Counted from the first letter of the stretch, positions 1-6,965 are shown. The stretch is DNA of 7,705 nucleotides from Thermoplasmata archaeon (GCA_022615805.1 JAKEGO010000169.1:1-7705); one strand, 5' to 3'. The notes: a model not told the origin generated them from the sequence alone. Numbers and translations: made by a program.

Positions 1-1
1 C

Positions 2-1099
2 AGGGCGGAGGCCGCGCTCCGGCAGAGCGAGGCGAATTACCTCACTCTCATCGAGCAGAGCCACTATGGCGTCTACATCCACTCGACCGGAGGCTTCGAG
101 TTCGTGAACCAACGTGTGCTCGAGATAACCGGCTACTCGGAGGAGGAGCTCCTGGGCATGGACATGAGCGCCCTCCTCCATCCCGAGGACCGGGAGCTCG
201 TGATGCAGATCGCGGGGGAGAGGTCACGCGGGATCCCGTCGCAGCCGACCTTTGGGGCGCGGGTGGTGCGCAAGGACGGCAAGGCGAGGTACTGCGAGTT
301 CTCGGTCGCGTCGATCCCGCACGGCGAGGGGAGCGCGGAGCTCGGCTCCATCCGCGACGTCACGCTCAGGCGCCAGATCGAGGAGGACCTGAAGGAGCAC
401 GCGAAGGCGCTCGAGCGGAGCAACAAGGAACTGGAGCAGTTCGCCTACGTGGCGTCGCACGACCTGCAGGAGCCGCTGAGGATGGTCGCGTCCTACGTGC
501 AACTCCTCGAGAAGAGGTACAAGGGACGCCTGGACAAGGACGCCGACGAGTTCATCGAGTTCGCAGTCGACGGCGCGAAGAGGATGCAGGTCCTGATCAA
601 CGACCTCCTCCAGTACTCGCGCGTCAACACCAGGGGGAAGGAGTTCCAGCCCACGGAGCTCGAGGACGTGATGGTGAAGACCGTCGCCAACCTGAAGATC
701 GCCATCGAGGAGGCGGGTGCGACGGTGACCCACGACGCACTGCCGCGCGTTTCCGGCGACGCGGGGCAGCTCCTGCAGGTCATGCAGAACCTCGTGGGCA
801 ACGCGATCAAGTTCCGGGGGAAGGCCCCGCCCGTGATCCACATCAGCGCGACGAGGAGGGAACGCGACCACCTCGTGAGCGTCAGGGACAATGGGATCGG
901 CATCGACATGCAGTACAAGGAGAGGATCTTCGTCATCTTCCAGCGCCTGCACAAGCGCGACGAGTACCCGGGCACCGGGATAGGCCTCGCCGTGTGCAAG
1001 CGCATCGTGGAGCGCCACGGCGGCGAGATCTGGGTGGAATCCCGGCCCGGCGAAGGCGCAACGTTTTACTTCACCATCCCGATACGTGGAGGTGAGTGA
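2..1099 (+). CDS. PAS-domain sensor histidine kinase, 5'-truncated by the window edge
   Basis: This is the C-terminal 365 residues of a sensor kinase; the frame is open from base 2, so the real start lies upstream. The GTG at 104 sits inside a PAS fold and is not a credible start. Residues about 9-125 form a PAS domain with its C-terminal cap (FxNQRVLEITGYSEEEL, RKDGKARYCEFS, GSIRDVTLRR). A helical linker leads to a HisKA dimerisation domain with the H-box SHDLQEPLR (phospho-accepting His about residue 153). The HATPase_c domain has all the usual boxes: N-box with QNLVGNA (Asn about 267), G1 RDNGIGID (Asp about 296) and G2 GTGIGLAV (about 324). It should therefore be an active autokinase. No membrane segment is seen in the visible part, so it is probably a cytosolic sensor. 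It is followed closely by a stand-alone receiver, its likely phosphoryl acceptor. The ligand is unknown. Confidence 0.93.
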   Translation, partial: RAEAALRQSEANYLTLIEQSHYGVYIHSTGGFEFVNQRVLEITGYSEEELLGMDMSALLHPEDRELVMQIAGERSRGIPSQPTFGARVVRKDGKARYCEFSVASIPHGEGSAELGSIRDVTLRRQIEEDLKEHAKALERSNKELEQFAYVASHDLQEPLRMVASYVQLLEKRYKGRLDKDADEFIEFAVDGAKRMQVLINDLLQYSRVNTRGKEFQPTELEDVMVKTVANLKIAIEEAGATVTHDALPRVSGDAGQLLQVMQNLVGNAIKFRGKAPPVIHISATRRERDHLVSVRDNGIGIDMQYKERIFVIFQRLHKRDEYPGTGIGLAVCKRIVERHGGEIWVESRPGEGATFYFTIPIRGGE

Positions 1100-1119
1100 G
1101 CGCGAAGGAGAGCGGTGGC

Positions 1120-1593
1120 ATGACCGGTGAGACCCTCCTGATAAGGAAGATGGGCAAGGTGGCCGAGATCCTCCTGGTGGAGGACAACCCGGGGGACGCC
1201 CGGCTGACCGTCGAGGCGTTCGCCGACGGGCGCGTGAAGAACAACCTCAACGTCGTGTCCGACGGCGTCGAGGCGATGCGGTACCTGAGGAACGAGGGAG
1301 AGTTCGCGGGAAAGCCGATGCCCGACATCATCCTGCTCGACCTCAACCTGCCCAGGAAGGACGGCCGCGAGGTTCTCGCGGAGGTCAAGGCCGACGAGGA
1401 CCTGCGGAAGATCCCCATCGTGATCCTCACGACGTCAAGGGCCGAGGAGGACATCCTGAGGACGTACGACCTCCATGCGAACTGTTACATCACAAAGCCC
1501 GTGGAACTTGACAGCTTCATCAACGTGGTCAGGACCATCGAGGATTTCTGGCTTACGCTCGTGAGGCTGCCCCGGAGTGAAGAGGATGGTTGA
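1120..1593 (+). CDS. Single-domain response regulator, Rcp1/CheY-like
   Basis: A 157-residue receiver with no output domain. From ATG 1120 the visible residues are the acidic pair E21/D22 in LLVEDNPGDARL, the phospho-accepting D74 in ILLDLNLP, T104 in VILTTS and K126 in YITKPVEL, so the active site is complete. The NPGDARLTVEA and DFWL signatures are those of the Rcp1 family, which usually sits beside PAS or phytochrome-type kinases and takes phosphate from them. The upstream kinase gene ends at 1099. ATG 1120 is preferred because AAGGAG at 1105-1110 lies nine bases before it. A GTG at 1096 (GTGA overlap with the upstream stop) and an ATG at 1150 (start MGKVAEILLVEDN) are alternatives; the last fits the usual family N-terminus best. 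Likely role: phosphate shuttle or protein-binding output in this operon. Confidence 0.93.
   Translation: MTGETLLIRKMGKVAEILLVEDNPGDARLTVEAFADGRVKNNLNVVSDGVEAMRYLRNEGEFAGKPMPDIILLDLNLPRKDGREVLAEVKADEDLRKIPIVILTTSRAEEDILRTYDLHANCYITKPVELDSFINVVRTIEDFWLTLVRLPRSEEDG
1574..1580 (+). promoter_or_regulatory. Shine-Dalgarno site for the REC-HisKA_2 kinase
   Basis: GGAGTGA stands five bases before ATG 1586 and supports that start over the GTG at 1577, which overlaps the site itself. It lies inside the end of the preceding response regulator gene, consistent with coupled translation. Confidence 0.6.
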
Positions 1594-2635
1594 CACGGGA
1601 AGGCGGGTCCTGCTCATCGAGGACAACCCGGGGGACGCCCGGCTTCTGCAGGTCATGCTCGCCGACTCCGGGGGAGGCCGGTTCGGGCTGACGGCCGTCG
1701 GCACCCTCGCCGAGGGCATCGCCGCCATCGGGGGGAACGGCTTCGAGGCCATCCTCCTCGACCTGACGCTCCCGGACTCCGCGGGGATCGACACCGTCCT
1801 GAGGACGCGGGCCGCCGCCCCGCACGTGCCCATCATCGTGATGACGGGGATGAACGACGAGGAGATGGCGACCCGCGCCGTGCGCGAGGGGGCGCAGGAC
1901 TACCTCGTCAAGGGGCATGCGGACGGGGCGCTCCTCGTCAGGGCCATCGGTTACGCCATCGAGAGGCACCGGATCGAGGAGCAGGTGCGAGCTTCGCTGG
2001 AGGGGAAGGTCTGGCTGCTCAAGGAGATCCACCACAGGGTCAAGAACAACCTCCAGATCGTCTCGAGCCTCCTGCAGCTGCAGTCGCGCTACATAGATGA
2101 CCGCAAGGTCCTCGACATCTTCCGCGAGAGCCAGAACAGGGTCAGGTCGATGGCGCTCATCCACGAGCGGCTGTACAGGTCCGAGGACCTGGAGACCATC
2201 GACTTCTCCGAATACGTGCGCAACCTCACGAGCCACCTGCAGAAGACCTACCGCGACACCGCCGCCAACGTTCAGATGAGCGTCGATATCGGGGACATAA
2301 AGCTCGACGTGGAGACCGGGATCCCATGCGGTCTGATAATCACGGAGCTCGTCTCGAACGCCATGAAGTACGCCTTCCCCGACGGCCGCAAGGGCACCAT
2401 CACGATAAGCCTCGAGCAGGCGGGCGACAGGGCCTACGTGCTGACCGTCTCGGACGACGGGGTGGGCCTGCCGGCCGACTTCGATCCCGGGAGCTCGGGC
2501 TCCCTCGGGATGCAGCTCATCAACACCCTGACGGACCAGCTCGACGGCGAGGTGGAGCTCGATGGCTCGCGCGGCACGCGATACACCATAACGTTCTTCG
2601 AGCAGAGCAGGTCGGACGGGAGGGGGGCGCCATGA
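1586..2635 (+). CDS. Hybrid REC-HisKA_2-HATPase histidine kinase
   Basis: A 349-residue cytosolic protein with a receiver at the N-terminus and a kinase at the C-terminus. Receiver, about 6-128: E12/D13, D59 in ILLDLTLP, T87 and K109, all intact. HisKA_2-type dimerisation domain, about 140-225: motif EIHHRVKNNLQIVSSLL with the likely phospho-accepting H150. HATPase_c, about 235-337: N-box with ELVSNAMKYAFP (N258), G1 SDDGVGLP (D290) and a short GSLGMQLI G2 box. HisKA_2 enzymes normally keep this short G2, so the kinase should be active. There is no transmembrane or PAS segment, so its input is probably phosphorylation of its own receiver, making it a relay step rather than a primary sensor. 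Its start overlaps the previous gene by eight bases and its stop overlaps the next start in ATGA. The receiver shares a 26-base identical stretch with the preceding gene. Confidence 0.93.
   Translation: MVDTGRRVLLIEDNPGDARLLQVMLADSGGGRFGLTAVGTLAEGIAAIGGNGFEAILLDLTLPDSAGIDTVLRTRAAAPHVPIIVMTGMNDEEMATRAVREGAQDYLVKGHADGALLVRAIGYAIERHRIEEQVRASLEGKVWLLKEIHHRVKNNLQIVSSLLQLQSRYIDDRKVLDIFRESQNRVRSMALIHERLYRSEDLETIDFSEYVRNLTSHLQKTYRDTAANVQMSVDIGDIKLDVETGIPCGLIITELVSNAMKYAFPDGRKGTITISLEQAGDRAYVLTVSDDGVGLPADFDPGSSGSLGMQLINTLTDQLDGEVELDGSRGTRYTITFFEQSRSDGRGAP
2619..2625 (+). promoter_or_regulatory. Shine-Dalgarno site fixing the start of the REC-PAS protein
   Basis: GGAGGGG lies within a run of G residues about six to eight bases before ATG 2632. 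It supports this ATG, with its ATGA overlap of the upstream stop, against in-frame starts further upstream such as ATG 2326, which would place about 100 Arg/Gly-rich residues with no domain character over the kinase gene. Confidence 0.65.
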
Positions 2636-4635
2636 CCGCCACGCGCGTCCTCATCGTCGAGGACGAGAGCATCGTGGCGATGGACATCCAGACCACCCTC
2701 GAGAGCCTGGGGTACGAGGTGGTCGGCACCGCCTCGACCGGCGAGAGGGCCATCGTCCTCGCCGAGGAGAAGCGCCCCGACCTCATCCTCATGGACATCG
2801 TCCTGAAGGGCGACATGGACGGCGTCGAGGCCGCCCAGCAGGTCCACTCCATCCTCGACATCCCCATCGTCTACCTGACCGCCTACTCGGACGACAGGAC
2901 CCTCCAGCGGGCGAAGCTGACGGAACCCTTCGGGTACATCCTGAAGCCGTTCGAGGAGCGCGAGCTGCACACGAACATCGAGATGGCGCTACACAAGCAT
3001 CGCCTCGAGAAGACGCTGAGGGAGAGCGAGGAGAAGTTCCGGACCGTCACCCAATCGGCAAAGGATGCCATAATCAAGGTCAACAACGACGGTCTGATCG
3101 TGCTGTGGAACCCTGCCGCCGAGAAGATATTCGGATATTCGGCGGGCGAGGTCCTGGGCAAGAACCTCCACGACCTCCTCGCCCCGGCGAGGTACCACGA
3201 CGCACATCGCGACGGATGGCCCGATTTCCAGAGGATGGGGGAAGGCGCGGCCGTCGGAAGGACCCTCGAGCTCATGGCCAATCGAAAGGACGGCGCCGAG
3301 ATACCCGTCGAACTGTCACTTTCGGCGGTGCAGGTGGCCGGCAAGTGGAACGCCATCGGCATCATGAGGGACATAAGCGAGAGAAAGGAGGCGCAGAGGG
3401 TCCTCGAGGAGAGCGAGGCGCAGCTCCGCGACCTCTTCGACAATGCCACGGACCTGATACAGCAGGTGGGTCCCGATGGCACCATCCTTTCGGTCAACAG
3501 GGCCTGGTGCGAGACCCTCTGCTACACCCGGGAGGAGGCCGTCGGGATGAACATCTTCGAGGTCATCTGCCCCGACCACCGCGAGGAGTGTATGAACCAT
3601 TTCCAGGGTATCATGTCCGGGGGTTCGCTCTACCTGATGGAGACGGAGTTCCAGACGAAACACGGACGGCGGATAATCGTCGAGGGCAACGTGAACAGCA
3701 AGACGGTCGACGGCGAGTTCGTTTATTCGAGGGGGTTCTTCAGGGACATAACCGAGCGCCGGGAGGCGGAAAGGGCGAGACAGGAGAGCGAGAGCAGGTT
3801 CGCCACGGTCATCGAGGAGGCCAACGACGGCATCATCATAATCCAGGACGGCAAGGTCCGCTTCGCGAACCCCAAGACCCTCGAGGTCTCCGGCTACCCT
3901 TCTGATGAGATCCAGGGGATGGACCTGTTCGACATCATAGGGCCAGAGCACAGGGAGCTCGTGGCGGAGAGGTACATCGCCAGGATGGAGGGGCGGGACG
4001 TTCCCAGCCAGTACGAGATAGAGATACTGCGGAAGGACGGCGGCCTCGTCCCGGTGGAGGTGAACGCGACGTTGATGGCGATGGACGGGAAGCCGGCCGT
4101 CATCGCGTTCGTCCGCGACATCACCGAGCGCAGGAGGACCGAGCAACTGGAGCGCGAGAAGGCGAAGGGAGAGGTCTACGGCTTCCTCGTCAGTTCGCTC
4201 CCCGTGTTCGCCGGGAGCGTCCCCGCCAACGTCCGCGAGGAACTGATAAGGACGTTCGCCGAGAGGTTCGAGGAGATGATGAGGCCCCGTTTCATCGAGA
4301 GCGCCGTCTGCGCCATGCCCGGGGCCGAGGATTTGCCGGCCGAAACCGTCCCCGACCTCGAGTGCCTCCTGGAGTGGGTCCGGGGCCTGTTCAGGAACCT
4401 CGGGATCGGCTCGACCGTCGTGAGGAACACGCTCGACCTGACGAACTGCCCGTGGGTGGAGGAGGCGCGCGGGAACCCCGTGTTCTGCCTCATCTGCCGG
4501 ACGATGGTCATCCGGAGCTCGACGTGGACGGGCATCTCCGGCTCGGTCGAGCACGCATCGAGCCTCGCGAGCGGGGGAAGGACGTGCAGGTTCATCTATC
4601 GCATGAGAAAGGGACGATCGAAGGATGGAGTGTGA
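2632..4635 (+). CDS. Response regulator with three PAS domains and a C-terminal cysteine-rich output domain
   Basis: A 667-residue soluble protein. Receiver, about 4-122: E10/D11, D55 in LILMDIVLKG, T83, K105. PAS1 is about 134-255, PAS2 about 264-380 and PAS3 about 388-503; each is followed by a typical RDIxER(R/K) cap and a short helix. PAS2 contains four cysteines (293, 297, 313, 320). Residues about 515-657 form a separate C-terminal domain with no kinase boxes and cysteines at 560, 578, 606, 619, 622 and 652; the core spacing is C-x12-C-x2-C-x29-C (NCPW, FCLICR, TCRF). This resembles the cysteine-bearing output domains of methanogen response regulators (Pfam MetOD1 type, possibly V4R-like); that match is from memory, not a search. 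There is no HisKA, GGDEF or helix-turn-helix, so it probably takes phosphate on D55 and signals through the C-terminal domain, perhaps after metal or redox sensing. The gene starts in an ATGA overlap and its end meets the KaiC-like gene. Confidence 0.9.
   Translation: MTATRVLIVEDESIVAMDIQTTLESLGYEVVGTASTGERAIVLAEEKRPDLILMDIVLKGDMDGVEAAQQVHSILDIPIVYLTAYSDDRTLQRAKLTEPFGYILKPFEERELHTNIEMALHKHRLEKTLRESEEKFRTVTQSAKDAIIKVNNDGLIVLWNPAAEKIFGYSAGEVLGKNLHDLLAPARYHDAHRDGWPDFQRMGEGAAVGRTLELMANRKDGAEIPVELSLSAVQVAGKWNAIGIMRDISERKEAQRVLEESEAQLRDLFDNATDLIQQVGPDGTILSVNRAWCETLCYTREEAVGMNIFEVICPDHREECMNHFQGIMSGGSLYLMETEFQTKHGRRIIVEGNVNSKTVDGEFVYSRGFFRDITERREAERARQESESRFATVIEEANDGIIIIQDGKVRFANPKTLEVSGYPSDEIQGMDLFDIIGPEHRELVAERYIARMEGRDVPSQYEIEILRKDGGLVPVEVNATLMAMDGKPAVIAFVRDITERRRTEQLEREKAKGEVYGFLVSSLPVFAGSVPANVREELIRTFAERFEEMMRPRFIESAVCAMPGAEDLPAETVPDLECLLEWVRGLFRNLGIGSTVVRNTLDLTNCPWVEEARGNPVFCLICRTMVIRSSTWTGISGSVEHASSLASGGRTCRFIYRMRKGRSKDGV
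4627..4630 (+). promoter_or_regulatory. Candidate Shine-Dalgarno site for the KaiC-like ATPase
   Basis: GGAG (within TGGAGTGTGA, over the stop of the preceding gene) lies nine bases before ATG 4640 and favours that start. The alternative ATG at 4625 has only a weak AAAGGGA about eleven bases upstream. Confidence 0.45.
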
Positions 4636-4639
4636 GCGC

Positions 4640-5332
4640 ATGGAAAGGATATCTACCGGGATTGAGGGCCTGGACGAGGCCATCGGAGGGTTCCCCGTCG
4701 GGAGGACCATCGTGGTCACGGGGAACGCGGGGGCCGGGAAGACGATACTGTGCCTGCAGTACGTCTACGCCTGCTGCGCCGCCGGGCTGAAGACCGTGTA
4801 CATGGCCAGCGAGGAGGAGCCGGTCGACCTCGTCGAGCAGGGGAGCTCCTTCGGGTGGGACCTGCAGGGGTTCATCGACGACGGGACGCTGTCGTTCATG
4901 GACATGGCGACCCTCGACGAGATCGAGGTGGAGATGGCGATGATCATCTCCTACGAGGCCAAGAAGGGGAACTTCGTCGGCCTCCTGGAGGACCTCCCCG
5001 AGGGCACGAAGGCGGTGGTCGTCGACAGCCTGGGCAGCTACACCGCGAACCTGACGATCCATGAGTTCAAGGACCAGTTCGGACTGCTCATCCACGGCCT
5101 CAAGCAGCGCGGGATAACGACCCTGGTCATAATCGACAGCGCGACTTCCAAGGAGTTCAACGACATGGCGCTCTTCTGGGCGCACGGCGCGATAAGCCTC
5201 CAGAAGAGGGACAACCCCTACACCGGTAAGCGCGAGCGGGCCATGGACCTCATCAAGATGAGGAACACGAAGACGCCGACCGAGCTGCTCACGTACGATA
5301 TTGGCGAGAACGGCCTCGTCATCTCGCATTGA
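4640..5332 (+). CDS. Single-domain KaiC-like (RecA-fold) ATPase
   Basis: A 230-residue P-loop ATPase of the KaiC/RadA superfamily, the usual size for archaeal one-domain KaiC-like proteins. The start RISTGIEGLDEAIGG is the family hallmark. Walker A is GNAGAGKT (28-35), the paired catalytic glutamates lie in ASEEEP (58-60), and Walker B is AVVVDS (125-130). The C-terminal IKMRNTKTP (205-213) matches the conserved K/R-M-R strand near the subunit interface, so hexamer assembly is plausible. It has only one of the two KaiC domains of the cyanobacterial clock protein, and a phosphorylation site cannot be assigned. Archaeal KaiC-like ATPases are known to occur beside or fused to receivers and histidine kinases and are proposed to act as signalling hubs, which matches this setting. 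ATG 4625 would add MECER and overlap the previous gene by 11 bases; ATG 4640 has the better ribosome site. Confidence 0.92.
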   Translation: MERISTGIEGLDEAIGGFPVGRTIVVTGNAGAGKTILCLQYVYACCAAGLKTVYMASEEEPVDLVEQGSSFGWDLQGFIDDGTLSFMDMATLDEIEVEMAMIISYEAKKGNFVGLLEDLPEGTKAVVVDSLGSYTANLTIHEFKDQFGLLIHGLKQRGITTLVIIDSATSKEFNDMALFWAHGAISLQKRDNPYTGKRERAMDLIKMRNTKTPTELLTYDIGENGLVISH

Positions 5333-5393
5333 GACGGGGCGGTCCACCGGCGTCCGCTACACCGGAATGGGCATGCGGGCGCCGAACGGGGGT

Positions 5394-5398
5394 GGAGG
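5394..5398 (+). promoter_or_regulatory. Shine-Dalgarno site for the REC-PAS-DHp protein
   Basis: GGAGG within GGTGGAGGAAGG lies four bases before ATG 5403 and selects this start over in-frame ATGs at 5301 and 5367, which would add Gly/Arg-rich residues without domain character. The 70-base gap before it shows no clear TATA box, so the gene is probably read through from upstream. Confidence 0.6.
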
Positions 5399-5402
5399 AA
5401 GG

Positions 5403-6941
5403 ATGGAACCTGAGAGCGGGCGTCCCTCGAGGACGCGTGTCATGATAGTCGAGGACGAGAAGCTCGTCGCGGAGGACGTCAGGCGGGTCCTCATCAACAT
5501 GGGATACGACGTGCCATCGGTCGTGTCGTCGGGCGAGAAGGCGATCGAGGCCGTCGCAACGGCGAAGCCAGACATCATACTCATGGACATCAGGCTCGGC
5601 AAGGGCATCGATGGCCTGGAGACGGCGGAGCGCATCGGGAAGGTCTGGGACCTCCCGATCATCTACCTCACGGCGTACGCGGACGAGGACACGCTCCAGA
5701 GGGCGAAGCTCACGGACCCGTTCGGCTACGTGCTGAAGCCCTTCGAATCGAGGGAACTTCACACGACCATCCAGATAGCCCTGTACAAACACGGCATCGA
5801 GAGCCGGCTGAGGGAGAGCGAGGAGCGCTACCGGACGCTGGCCGAGAACAGCCCCACTGGGATATTCATACTGAAGAAGGGGCGGTTCGTCTACGCGAAC
5901 AGGACGCTGGCCGACCTCCTGGGGAAGGACGCAGGCGAACTGTCGGGGACGTACATCACCGACATCGTGCACAGGGCCGACGGCGAGCGCCTCCGCGAGG
6001 CCTACGAGGGGGCGCTCAAGGGGGGCGTGTGCCAGGCCGACGTCCGCATGCGGACCCGCAAGGGCCTCAGGTGGATGGACGTCATCGCATCCTCCGTCAG
6101 CGACGGGGGGTCTCACGCGGTAATGGGCATCGCCGTGGACATCACCGACAGGAGGGTCCTCGAGGTTGAAGCGCACCGCGCGCAGAAGCTCGATGCCATG
6201 TCCGCGATGGGCCTGGGGCTGGCGCACGAGCTGAACAACATAATGAACACGGTCATCGGCGCCGCCCAGCTCGTCCACGCGAGGACGAGGGAGGAGGACC
6301 TGCGCGAGTGGCTCGACGAGATCCAGAAGGGCGGCAAGCGGGCCTCGCGGCTCATCAACCAGATCATGGACGTCAGCGCCATCACATCCGAGGCCACCGA
6401 GCACAGCGCGAAGCTCCTGGTGAAGGGCACCGTCAAGCTCATGGGGATGTCCCTCCCCGGCACCGTTTCGGTCAGCGTCCAGGCGGACCCCGGCAATTAC
6501 CGCGTCATCGCCAGCCCGGTCGACATCCAGTCGATCCTCGTCCACCTCATCGAGCACGCCGTGGAAGCGATGCCGAAGGACGCTCCGCTCGGGAAGGCCC
6601 AGGTGAACGTCCGGATGTGCAACCTTGCGCCCGGAGAGGCCTCGGACCTGAACCTCGCCACGGGCGAATACATCTCGATCGAGGTCCTGGCGCCCGGCGC
6701 CGGCCTCTCGGAATCCGGCCTCGAACGGGCACTCGACCCGGCGCACGCCCTCGGTGCAGACGATGACGATCCGACCGCAGCCACCTCCCTCGCCCGGGTC
6801 CGCGAGATGGTCACCCGGAACCACGGCGTCCTCCGCATCGAGATGAGCAACGAGGGGCCGATAGTCCGCATCGTCATCCCCGCCTTGGCGGAGGCCCGCG
6901 AGCCGCTGGCGGTGAGGGGGCCGAGGCCGGGCGGCGGATAG
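5403..6941 (+). CDS. REC-PAS-DHp protein with a degenerate ATP-binding domain (putative pseudokinase or phosphotransferase)
   Basis: A 512-residue soluble protein. Receiver, about 11-130: E17/D18, D62 in IILMDIRLG, T90, K112; it is a close relative of the receiver at 2632 (shared LQRAKLTxPFGYxLKPF). PAS, about 138-252, ends in VDITDRR. DHp helices, about 255-328, follow the NtrB-like pattern with H275 in LAHELNN; E276 and N279 form the ExxN motif linked to phosphatase activity in HisKA proteins. The region about 375-495 aligns with HATPase_c in order and length, but the expected Asn residues of the N-box are His (H381, H385 in VHLIEHAVEAMP), the G1 Asp is Ala (A430 in LAPGAGLS) and the G2 glycines are lost (PTAATSLARV, 457-466). 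It therefore probably cannot bind ATP normally. The fold elements around the lost residues remain and the frame is open to the end, so it does not look like a decaying pseudogene. Likely role: relay or phosphatase between receivers. Confidence 0.88.
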   Translation: MEPESGRPSRTRVMIVEDEKLVAEDVRRVLINMGYDVPSVVSSGEKAIEAVATAKPDIILMDIRLGKGIDGLETAERIGKVWDLPIIYLTAYADEDTLQRAKLTDPFGYVLKPFESRELHTTIQIALYKHGIESRLRESEERYRTLAENSPTGIFILKKGRFVYANRTLADLLGKDAGELSGTYITDIVHRADGERLREAYEGALKGGVCQADVRMRTRKGLRWMDVIASSVSDGGSHAVMGIAVDITDRRVLEVEAHRAQKLDAMSAMGLGLAHELNNIMNTVIGAAQLVHARTREEDLREWLDEIQKGGKRASRLINQIMDVSAITSEATEHSAKLLVKGTVKLMGMSLPGTVSVSVQADPGNYRVIASPVDIQSILVHLIEHAVEAMPKDAPLGKAQVNVRMCNLAPGEASDLNLATGEYISIEVLAPGAGLSESGLERALDPAHALGADDDDPTAATSLARVREMVTRNHGVLRIEMSNEGPIVRIVIPALAEAREPLAVRGPRPGGG

Positions 6942-6965
6942 GGGCATCATTCCGAAAGCGATCGA

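Noticed and set aside
2326..2631. N-terminal extension of the REC-PAS3 gene by about 100 codons
   Set aside because: The extension is Arg/Gly-rich, overlaps the HATPase domain of the preceding gene in another frame, and the ATG at 2632 has a strong GGAGG site and begins exactly at the receiver domain.
3316..4719. Minus-strand open frame of 467 codons
   Set aside because: It is antisense to the PAS domains and Cys domain of the plus-strand gene and shows only low-complexity His/Leu/Arg/Asp-rich sequence.
5301..5402. Upstream start of the REC-PAS-DHp gene overlapping the KaiC-like gene
   Set aside because: The 34 extra residues are Arg/Gly-rich without motifs, and GGAGG at 5394-5398 points to ATG 5403.
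5403..6941. Pseudogene call for the degenerate kinase
   Set aside because: The frame is open throughout, the receiver, PAS and DHp motifs are intact, and codon use matches its neighbours; only the nucleotide-binding residues are lost, which suggests selection for another function.
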